A DNA stretch of 64,000 nucleotides, from positions 13,888,001-13,952,000 of the forward strand of contig OX387606.1 in NCBI GenBank assembly GCA_947568835.1, written 5' to 3'. Positions 12,814 through 22,129 of this stretch are shown piece after piece. Origin of the DNA: Protonemura montana. Its lineage: Eukaryota; Arthropoda; Insecta; Plecoptera; Nemouridae. Under the pieces are notes generated by a model. The model did no database searches and was not told where the DNA came from. It saw only the letters and a program-made list of their open reading frames with translations. The position numbers were made by a program, and so were the translations under genes. The stretch's first letter is position 1, and the number at the start of each line of letters is the position of its first letter.

Positions 12814-12819
12814 AATAAA
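12814..12819 (+). terminator. candidate EMC10 poly(A) signal
   Basis: AATAAA occurs about 150 bases after the EMC10 stop codon, the first canonical signal downstream on this strand. No transcript evidence is visible. Confidence 0.4.
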
Positions 12820-13035
12820 TTGTATTTAAGGGCCCCTAATTAAATAAGCTTACTGAAAGTAGCTATCCTTGTGAGTGCTAAAAGAGAAACCACATATTAA
12901 TAAATTTGTTTGCATGCGATAATGTCGGACTTGACAGCAGAGTGTTCTCTGGCTGTATGCAGCCTTTCTTTATGACGTAATAAATAAGAATGTATTAAGA
13001 AAAACTATTTGAAATGGATTATTGACAGTTATGTA

Positions 13036-14181
13036 GGGGAGACTGGGGCTAGTTGTTACAATTTCGACGTTTGATTTTTTTGTGGACATTTCACAAAATT
13101 TTCATGGATTTTAAATTTGGCAATGTATTTGCACATCTTTTGACTAATAGAAATAATTTTTATAACATTGATAATTCTTTTAATAGACACGTGATAACGT
13201 AAAATTTGCCTGATTGTAAAGTGTAACAACTTGCCCCTTGTCGGGGCAAGTTGTTACAGGTCAGGGGCAAGTTGTTACAGTACCTACTTAATAGGGAAAA
13301 AACAAAAATGAGTTGATTATAAATAATGTTTAGTAGATAATGAATATGAGGGTTAATTTTTTAAGTGAAATGTTATATTTACTGAATCAACATTCAACTA
13401 TATTAATCGCTTACATGCAATCTTCACGAATATATTCTGGTGTGAATACAATACACTTCACATGCGCCCAATGAATGCACTGAATCATGTCTAGTTCTGC
13501 GGGGCCTGATTTGGAAAAGAGTTGAGAACAGACAAAACAAACGCAGTCTTCGTCGTCCTCCTCCGGAGGAGAGTTCTTGTTGACGTCCGTTGGCGCTTTT
13601 CGCTTCTTATCTCATATTATGTCAATATGTCAATGTTCCTCCTATAAATTCGCATTTTATAACCTGGAAATCTAATGGAACTAATCATATTATATTTTGT
13701 ACAAACGGAATATGAAACCCAAAAAATAAATCCAGCGTAAAATAGAAAAGGCAGTGTCCCATAATCGCACATCATATCCAGACCCACTCAAAAAATGAAC
13801 TGTAACAACTTGCCCCAGTAGCACTTCAATTACATTAGTACTATTATTTCACGACCTATTTGAATATCAGCCCGGAAATAACTATTGGCATTACAAGAAA
13901 ATGTGGGGCTAACAGGTAACACAACTCATTTGGGGATTGCATTAAAATTAAACAGCTGGGAAGGAAAAAAGAAAAAAATTATATCTTGCCTCGTGGTGTT
14001 CAAATCGTTTTATCTCCAATTATTTCCGTACTTCGGCGCTTCGGACTAGTTTTGCAGTTTCAGACTGACGAGCGACCTAATAGCTAACACTGATATTAAT
14101 GACACCGCGATATTTCAAATCCCCTATTTTTAAAGTCAATTGTAACAACTTGCCCCTGTAACAACCAGCCCCAGTCTCCCC
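13036..14181. mobile_element. 1.15-kb non-autonomous TA-flanked DNA element
   Basis: The left end GGGGAGACTGGGGCTAGTTG and the right end (complement, CAGCCCCAGTCTCCCC) form terminal inverted repeats of about 25-30 bases with one or two mismatches. TA on each side (13034-13035, 14182-14183) fits the target duplication of Tc1/mariner-type elements. Inside, the word GGGGCAAGTTGTTACA or its complement recurs near both ends and at about 13230-13280, 13800 and 14140, so the subterminal zones are themselves repeated. No transposase ORF is present. It lies between the convergent EMC10 and forkhead genes. Confidence 0.75.
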
Positions 14182-14183
14182 TA

Positions 14184-15586
14184 CTGTTAATTTTAAGCCT
14201 CGGAAACTCATGTAGGCAAAATACCAAACCTGAAGAGGAATGGCGGTGCACTTCAATCAGCAACTTTTCCTGATCATTCTCTTTCTTTTCAATTATAATT
14301 TTCTAATGCTTAGGCAAAACGTGCTGGTGGCAATTATTATGCTGGCGGCTTCTCACAATCCAAACGGGAATTACTAATTAATTTTTTTTCTGAGTTTTCA
14401 TCTTGTAGCATACAGTTTGCTCAAATTTGATAGTAAAAACACAGAAATTCATTTTAACTTTATAAAGGGTGAATTTTTTGCATTGGAACCCTGTGTTACT
14501 ATATTTAAAAAAACGGTCGCAAACATAAAAAAAAAAATCATAACAAGCTAGTCCCTACCTTTAAAAGGACTTATGATTTTTGTATATTTTTTGTTTTGAA
14601 CTTTCTGCAATTTCTGGAGTGCATTTGCTTGTAGTTTGTAAGACATTCTATTATAAGTGACCCATATAATGAAACTGGCCACAAAGTAATTCTTAGATTT
14701 ACAAGGATCAGGAAAAATATTTTGTTTTGGTTCAGTAAAAAATTAAACGGTCATGCCAAAATTAAGAGAAATGTATTGTATTCATTATCTTACTTGATGT
14801 ATGGAACAATTCTCACTTCACAAATGGGTACAAATGGTAAAAGACACAGGTTCATATTATAATTAAATTATTAATGAAGGTTGTAGCTATTTGTAATCAT
14901 GTAGAATAAAATTGAATACACACTGAAATATAGGTAAATCTCAATTTTACAAATGATTACCTTACTGATCTTTCTACCTCTAAGATAAAAACTCCATCAC
15001 TTGGACATAATTACAATTTTTGCTACATATCCTACTTAAATTTTTTTAATCCATAGTTTTTAGTGAAAGTATGGTATGACTATTCAATTTTGGTTAGAAC
15101 AGCCAACTCAATAATTGACGGATACATTTTACTGCGGAAGCAAGGCCTACATTTATTTTAAGACACATTTACTTTCAATTTTATTGAGTAGAAAGAACCA
15201 TTTGAAAGGCAGGCTCAAGTTACGTACGCAATTACATTTTCTGATCAGGCAACTCTATGTGGCATAACAGCGATGCATAAGTTAACTAAAGACTAATATG
15301 GTAGAGCATTATTAGAACTTTGAGTAAACACAAATGAGGTTGTTTATGTCTAAAAACCTTAGCAGATACTTATACACTAATTTGTAACTTTCTGTATAAA
15401 TCCTTAAAATCTTACAGTCCAGGTCAGTCCTCTTTGATCCAAATATATCAATACTTCTGGTAGACATAAATATATAACCCTACAGTGACTCTGAAAATCA
15501 AGCCATTATTGCCTAGTTTTGAGTAAATATGCCTGACACTTTGTTTAAGCTTAATTAATACCAAAAAATATAGCTAAGCCTGACAA
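14184..15586. other. AT-rich 3' spacer between EMC10 and forkhead gene
   Basis: No gene or clear repeat is seen. Part of it is presumably the 3' UTR of the minus-strand forkhead gene. It contains poly(A)/poly(T) runs and no long open frame. Confidence 0.5.
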
Positions 15587-18500
15587 CTACATGGTGAGAC
15601 TGTTGATGTTTCCGTCACTGTCGCAGAACAGAATGTCAGTGGCGCCGGAGATGGCATCGCCTTCTACCATGTTGATGCCCAGCGTGATTGGATTTATCTC
15701 TGTGATGAGATATGGGGTGCCCTCGTCGCACATTTCTCTGCTTTCCAGCTGATAGTTTAGGCCTGATTCTTCGACCGCCACTTCCAAAGTGATAGGGTTC
15801 AGAAAGTCTGCAAAGAAATAATCTTGTTAGTCATTTCAAAGAAGATTTTCATGGAAGATAGGTACAAGTACTACCATCTTGATAATGTTAAACTGTCTTC
15901 ATAGAAAATGAGTGCCAAATGATAACTTTACCGACAATTGAGGAGGATGCTACTGTTTGGAGTCACCGTCGTTTTGATTGTTCAAAAAGTTCATTTTGAT
16001 ATTTTTTGATAATCATTTGATATATTGAGTTGTATTTATTTAATTGTAGGTGTTTTTAAAAAAGACGGCCGCAAGCCCCTACTGTTACCACGCGTTACCG
16101 GCTCATTTGCTAAGTAGAAAGTTTAACATTAACACTAGCCCTTTGATTATATCTATAAACTCAACTGTATTACATTAAATTGTAAGCGGTAAGTCTATGC
16201 TAAGTGCCAATCATACCTGACTCGGTAATGATGTATTTCTTGTGGTTCTGCTGCAGGACGTATTGCACCTGCACATCCTTCTTAACACCTTTGAGGACCT
16301 CTCCAGCTGTGTGCGCTAGGTCCTGATCTTCTAGGAGGATCGTCTCTTCTGTTAATGACACCTCCCCCTCGTCACAGAACGCATCCAGGCAGTATAAGTC
16401 CTAACAGGAAACAATATTTGAAAAATATGTACACGAGCTTCTTGCTACGAACTGTTTATTAAAAACTAATGTTTTTGTAATGAGAAACTACAAGTAAACG
16501 CTTGTTTTGTGGCGTTTATGCTTCAGAAAAAAAAAAAAAAATGCTGTCTACAGTGTTTGAAATCTAAATCACATTCAGACTTAATCTTTATTTTACTTTA
16601 TTATGTAGTAGAAATAAGAAAGACAACTCTGCTCCTGAAATGTCTTGTTCAAAGATTCTTGTTAAAAAAAAAGTGTAGTGTTAAATGTGATTAAAGTCAG
16701 TCCAACCCATTGATATTGTACCTCCAATGGCAAGTGCCGGTTCTCCTTGTCCTCTTCAATACTCGCGGTGGCCGCCTGCACCTCGGATATTGAAACATCC
16801 TGGAAACTTGCTGTGTTCTCTGTTGTCTGTAGACAAAATGTAGTGAGGGTTAACCTCAAGAGAACACGACAACAGCTCAGTGAAAAAGCGCCATGAATGC
16901 TAGACTCAACCAACCATGAAATGTCAGAATTCTCTTGCCTCAAGCCTAAAACTAGTGCAGTGGTAATGCTAAAATATAGTTGTAATTTTATTTAAATTGC
17001 AAACGCTTGCAATGCAAAAATCTCAAAAATTGATGCCAAATTTGATTTCCCATCAAATACACTAAAATCGTCTCAAAAAGCCAGTGTCCAAGTAGCTTAA
17101 TGGATTAGCAACACCCGCAATAGGTGGAGGTCGGGGTTCAAGTCCTCGTTTGGGCATCAATTTTTGAGACGTTTTAAGTGTTCATAATAATAAAATGCTA
17201 AAATATTTTGGTGAAAATCCAAAATCTACTAGAGTTCGTTGTGTTTTTTTAAGACGTCTTGTTTGAAGTTGTGATGCTACAGTGAAGGAAAGGTGGCTTG
17301 TTTGAAATTCAAACCAGTTCCATTCAAAAACCAAGTTCAATTTTTTTTCCATCGACGTTATTAAAATATGAAATCATCACAACTTGCATGAATGAAGAGA
17401 TTAAATAAAGACCCTCAATTTAAACTCAGAAATTATCACAGAATAAAATGTGTTCCAACTCTTAGGCATACCTACCTAAATAATGACCATACAAATCTTA
17501 AAGCTAAGTATCCAATATCCCAGTACTGACATTAAAAAAAAAGTAACTTTTAGTGTTGGGAAACTGACCTGGCCCAGAGGCATCGTAAACGATTCCTTGC
17601 AAGTGTTTGCAATGCACCACAAGTGGCCAGCTCCTTTCGGGGACTTCCGTCCTTTGCGGAAGTGCGGGTTAATGGACAAATTATGCCGCACCGAGTTCTT
17701 CCATCGGTCATCGTTGGCCTTGTAGAACGGAAAATTGGAGCTGCAAGGAGGAGAGAAATTGCTTAAAACTATGAAACTCTCTAGAGTTGAAACCTACGTG
17801 CCAGCTTGATGTTACCTCAATCTATACCCTTGCAAGTTAAGACTTGTCATCATCCTCATCCTCATCACCCTTGAACCATTCACAAGAACTCATTGTGTCT
17901 TGAAACGTTCCACAAATGAAATCAAAATACCTGTAGCAGATATTTTAAGAGAATTGAACCACCTGCGAAGTGAGTGGATCATGTGGACGAAGTGGACTTC
18001 AAGCAAGAGTTTCTGGAAAACGAGTGAACTTGGTTTCTGACAGGTTAGATTCTTACTGGAACGCCCGGGACACCATTCCGGGTCTAATTTTTTGAGATGT
18101 GATTGACCATAGTGCTAAAATTTTGACCCAGAGGGTTGCATAGGCTTAATTAAGCCTGAGTCTCTATTGCTCTTGTGGTACTCTCAAAGATTACAGAAGT
18201 GTGTCGACTTTTCCAAAACAAGTGCATGATTTTTTTTCGTCAGAAAATCCGGTGGTTGTGTTGAAATGTTCATTTTCTAGAATTAAACTGATCACTCGCT
18301 GACACTATGGGAAAATCGTCACGAACCACAAAGAATTAAACTAATATGATTATATACACAAAGGGCGAAATCATGTGCTTGCTCATTTATGACATCATGC
18401 GTTTTGGAAAGCATTTAAAAATAACACGATTAAAGTAAAAAGATACCCTTTCATATCTTCCATCCCTCGCGTGCGTGACACGTTAATTATAGTATCACAA

Positions 18501-21409
18501 AAGGATCACCCTGGTACGCATTGCACCCGAATCCCCGCCGATAATTCCAATATCAATTACATCATAAGTCCGTCATGTAAAGCCTATGGGGGCATTGCAC
18601 CCATTCCACCTCCACCCAACAGCCGCCCAATACAACATTCAGCAGGTGTATGCGTTATGGCTATCATGTAGGTACCAATAAGCGACGACGACAACAAACG
18701 ACACCGTTTAATCATTTCAGTTTGACCCCTCCTTTGCCAGTGGCGGCTCGTTTTTTGTGCAGAGGCTGTGCCATAAAATTCTGTCAAGACTGGATGGACT
18801 GACTGGCCCGTCATTGTTTTTTTTGCATCTTTGGCTTTCAACCGTTCGTATTATTTGCATGCAATTAGCATTTCAGTTATTGGACATTGTTTTTAGTTTT
18901 TCACTCTTGTCCCTAGACTCTAGACTCTAGACCCTAAAAACGACCTCAACAAGATTTTTTTTATCCAACGTCGTCTAAACTAAAACAAGGTTGATGGTTC
19001 GTGCGCAAGATGTTTGGGGACACCCATGTCCTTGACATGGGAGGGAGGTAAACATACACAAATTTCCCAATCTGCCAATCTAGGAATGAATAAAATCAGC
19101 AAGGTGTCCATAGGCGCTCCAACAAGTGAAATCGTGAGTTGTTCATCCAGCTAAGTTACGGGGTTTTACATAAGTTTAGGCCATGCTGGTGAACAACAGT
19201 GAAAAGTTTTAAAACCTTGACTTTCTACTATAGCCATGTACTTGTTGGAGACGAACAGCAGAGGTTAAATTCGTGCAAAACCCTAAAAAAGCCCAGGAAA
19301 AACTCTTTCGTCCGCCACAACCATGCCCATGCCCTTTAGTCTCGGCTATCTGGCCGCACGCGACCCTGCAGCGGCTCGACGACTTCCCTGAACGACTTCC
19401 GGGCCAGCAGCCGGGGTGTTCGGTACCCCTCGGTACCATGGCGCGAACGGCACCGCGGCCAACCGTTGCCCCACCCCACACCAGACACTGGCTCGCTTCG
19501 CCACCGGTCATGGGGGCGGCATGCTGCCCCTATGACCGGTGTAAAGCGTGCGCGCGGAGCGATAGTGGAAAACGCGCACTTTTTTAGTTGCAGCTGCTGT
19601 ATTTATGTTTGACTCTTCGCGGATGGGTAATTCCTACGAGCGGCGACAATGGTAATATTGCATACTTTGAACTTATGGCGGAAGTATAAGGTTTACGTGA
19701 TAGGATGGAACGAAAAACTTGTCACTCACTGGGCTTATGGTTTTCTGAAAATATCCTATGGGGTTTCTTTCCTCGGCAGTCATCAGTTCGCTAACTCTCG
19801 TTAGTATCTTTGCAATAAAAACATGCTCTCCGACGTAAAGAAAGTGGGCGAGAAAATATTTAAAATGGAAACCTTTGAGTCAAGATCTGGATTTTTCAAA
19901 GATATTCAGACTTCAGAAGCACGTTTGATGAGTTTTTTTTTTTTTCATTTTGAATAAGCTTTTTCCGGACTGGAAACCCATCAAAACAGAGCTTGTGCAG
20001 AAAAAAATAAAACTCTCAGTTATGATCTTGTCTAACTCATCTAAAAATACAAATAGGAATAAGGATTCCGATTTCCGAAATGTCGTATCTTATAAAGAGG
20101 TATTTATACAATATGTATACCATAACCCAACGTAACATCTATGAAAATGATTTTCCGAGCACAGCTTTAACATCGGTTCCCTTAAATATATATTCTTGTT
20201 CATGCTCGTAAATTTCGTATAGTAGGCAATAAGATGGAGACGTTTCCTGGTTTGGGGGGCGAATTTCGTGTGCGGCCGGGGTGGGGGCTGTGATGTTTCG
20301 TACCTAGCGCCAACTATTGACTGACTTCGTCATGCAACCCCCGCAGTCTCAACAGACGTAGGTCGGAAGAAAATCATCGAAGTATAGCCGAACCATGGTC
20401 CTAGAGAAATTTCTAGAAGTATGCACGTCACTTACGATATCCAATTGTAGATTCCAGACACTGTCAGCTCTCCAGATTCTTTCAGGGATCTCTCGATTAG
20501 GTCTGAATACGTGAATGGTGGTTTTCTCAAAGCGCTGGAACCATTTCCCCCGGTTACGGGATGGATGTTGGCATGGGCATGGGTAATAGCGAGGGTCTTC
20601 AGTTCTGTCATCAATTGTTTGGTTTGCAGAACGTTGCCAGTAGATTGAGAAGGAACACTTTTCCTACCGACACCTGCGGGCAGATTGGCGATAGCAATTA
20701 TCAGAAGACGATCATGTGGGTATATATGAGAAGAGGGTGACAACGTAACTCATATTTTAATTACTTTGTATACCGGCACAGTACCTTTTTCCGCCTTCGT
20801 CTGTATTTTGCTGTGCAGAGTTGAATGGTCGTGTCGTAAATCATCTGGTTTGAACAGGCTCTCTACGTTGAAGTTCAACAGCCACGAGAGATTCAATTCT
20901 TCGTCATTGTCGTCTGACAATCCAAGCTGACTAGTGTCACTATCTGCATTGTTGGGGGATGGGTATCCACAAGAGCCCGATGGCAAAGATGCTTGAAAGT
21001 TATCAATGACAGTTTCGGTAGTTTCTTCTCGTTCTCGAGGTTTTGAATAACAGATATCCCCATTAATGTCCAGAACCCATGTATCGTCACATTGTGCGAA
21101 TGAACTATCTTCAAGGCATAGCTCGTCGTTCTCACAAGAGATATCACACTGCCACGAAAATCCTTCAGATTTGATTGTTATCTCCTCTGCCTCTAAGCAA
21201 GGGATGTCGAGTTCATTCTTGATTGTGAGAATATTGTTCTCTTTCTTCATGCGTTTGGTGAGAAGACCCTTACACTCTAAACTTTGGTTGTAGCTTACGT
21301 CTTGGACCATTTTTCTTTTGCGTTTATTCTCAGAAGTACACGAAATAGTACATGGATGATGCACTGTCTCCATTTTTACGTTTTTCATTATGGTCATCAA
21401 ATGGGGCAT
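15587..21409 (-). CDS. forkhead transcription factor, FoxN2/3-like
   Basis: Exons in transcript order: 21409-20785, 20673-20436, 17740-17569, 16826-16722, 16400-16217, 15807-15587; 1545 nt = 514 aa. The DNA-binding domain (about residues 258-345) is rebuilt across an intron: RKPPFTYSDLIERSL, IYNWISSNFPFYK, then the recognition helix WKNSVRHNLSINPHFRKG and wing GAGHLWCIAN. IYNWI, WKNSVRHNLS and LWCI are shared with FoxN2/3. Upstream of the domain, EELNLSWLLNFNVESLF resembles the acidic N..W motif that precedes the FoxN2/3 forkhead. The recognition-helix end (NPHFRKG) and GAGHLW wing differ from the usual FoxN forms, so subfamily assignment is tentative. The long N-terminal region (about 208 aa) is acidic and Lys-rich by turns; the C-terminal exons are acidic (SLTEETILLEDQD) and may be an activation region. 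The start ATG is the first of several in exon 1. It is head-to-head with ILRUN. Confidence 0.8.
15893..16165. repeat. diverged copy of the 24866-type fold-back element
   Basis: Lies in the last forkhead intron. The left part (GCCAAATGATAACTTTACCG, then GGAGTCACCGTCGT) and the right part (TAGAAAGTTTAACATTAAC) match, in order and orientation, blocks in the 24866-25285 element. The middle has diverged, so the hairpin is now poor. Confidence 0.55.
16978..17193 (+). mobile_element. tRNA-like retroposed element, single-module copy
   Basis: Flanked by a perfect 13-base direct repeat, AATGCTAAAATAT, at 16965-16977 and 17194-17206. Its left part carries the family word ATTGCAAACGCTTGCAATG. Positions 17086-17155 fold as a tRNA-like cloverleaf: acceptor arms GTCCAAG and TTTGGGC pair, and a T-arm with B-box GGTTCAAGTCC closes with CGGGG/CCTCG. 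An A-box-like D arm and an anticodon-like stem with a 7-base loop CGCAATA are also present. Position 33 of that loop is G, not U, so this is not a working tRNA. CTCAAAAATTGATGCC and its complement flank the module as inverted repeats. It sits in the third forkhead intron. Confidence 0.72.
19270..19590. other. GC-rich island inside forkhead intron
   Basis: About 320 bases of strongly GC-rich, CpG-containing sequence in an otherwise AT-rich locus. Both strands carry open frames of about 100 codons here, as expected from composition, and neither resembles a protein family. It contains a 40-base palindrome at 19502-19541 and a small repeat CGGTACC at about 19420-19437. It could be an intronic promoter or enhancer, or the end of an old element. 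Confidence 0.5.
19502..19541. repeat. 40-base near-perfect palindrome
   Basis: CACCGGTCATGGGGGCGGCA is followed directly by TGCTGCCCCTATGACCGGTG. The halves are inverted copies matching at 18 of 20 positions with no spacer. Confidence 0.8.
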
Positions 21410-22129
21410 TGGAAATATAACGTGATTTTTTTTGGGTTTAAGCTTTGCAGATATTTTTTAAGACCAAAAAAAGTCAATTTAAGTAGCTATAGCATAATAC
21501 AATTCTTAGCCAACTGGCTATGGTCCGAAGCGATCACTCAAATCAATCTGAGATAAAAGATTCCACGAAAAAGTCAATCAAACTATCCACATACATTGCT
21601 TTCGACAAGAAAAGTCAAAATTTGGTTCCTTCTGCTCCCTTGACTTGATGGGCAATCATTCACATCACACCACTATTTAATAATACTTGAAGCACGAGTT
21701 ACGTTTGGACTATAAATTATTGTAAGTTTTAAATTTCGAAGAACTAAGTTATGAAGACGCACGTGCTGGACGTAAGCTTACTGAATCGCCTGCACGAGCA
21801 CACCACGACTGACAAAACAATGTACGAATCCGCCCGCCACCAACTGGCGTGTGAGAAACTTCTCCAACGTTTGAATCGTTTGAAACGTGCGCGTTAAAAT
21901 ATGGAAGCTTCTTGCATGCGCACGCATGCTGTCGAATGAAAGTTGAAGGCAAAATAGGCCTTGACAAGCTCACTGTCTCAGGATTTTTCAGTGATAATGC
22001 AAAATTCTTTGTGATATGATTTGCGTCTCATATTGAGATCGACACATGTAACACTCAGAACATTTGCAGTGCAATATTTATTTACTTTCGGGGCTTGCTT
22101 AGCTTAATTAACCTTATATTTATGTTAAA
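21410..22129. promoter_or_regulatory. shared promoter interval forkhead/ILRUN
   Basis: About 720 bases between divergent start codons. A tandem CGTTTGAA is present at 21868-21884 (two copies, 9-base period) next to a CGTGCGCG stretch. TTTGAA is the core of the CHR cell-cycle element in vertebrates; whether it works here is unknown. No clear TATA box. Confidence 0.4.

Larger units (their letters stand above)
17741..20435. other. large intron splitting the forkhead domain
   Basis: A 2.7-kb intron between the exons for the first helices and the recognition helix. It is unusual in this window for its patches of high GC (18590-18660, 19270-19590, 20250-20300). Apart from the GC-rich island listed separately and a triple TCTAGAC repeat near 18918-18938, I see no gene or recognisable element. 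Confidence 0.5.

Noticed and set aside
17086-17155. Apparent tRNA gene (also 53960-54031, 54071-54142, 62417-62488, 62729-62800)
   Set aside because: The cloverleaf is tRNA-like and has a B box, but U33 is missing, the anticodon loops differ between copies, and each lies inside a fold-back mobile element. They are tRNA-derived modules, not working tRNA genes.
19209-19587. Overlapping 100-104 codon ORFs on both strands
   Set aside because: Long frames on both strands are expected in GC-rich sequence; neither product resembles a known protein.
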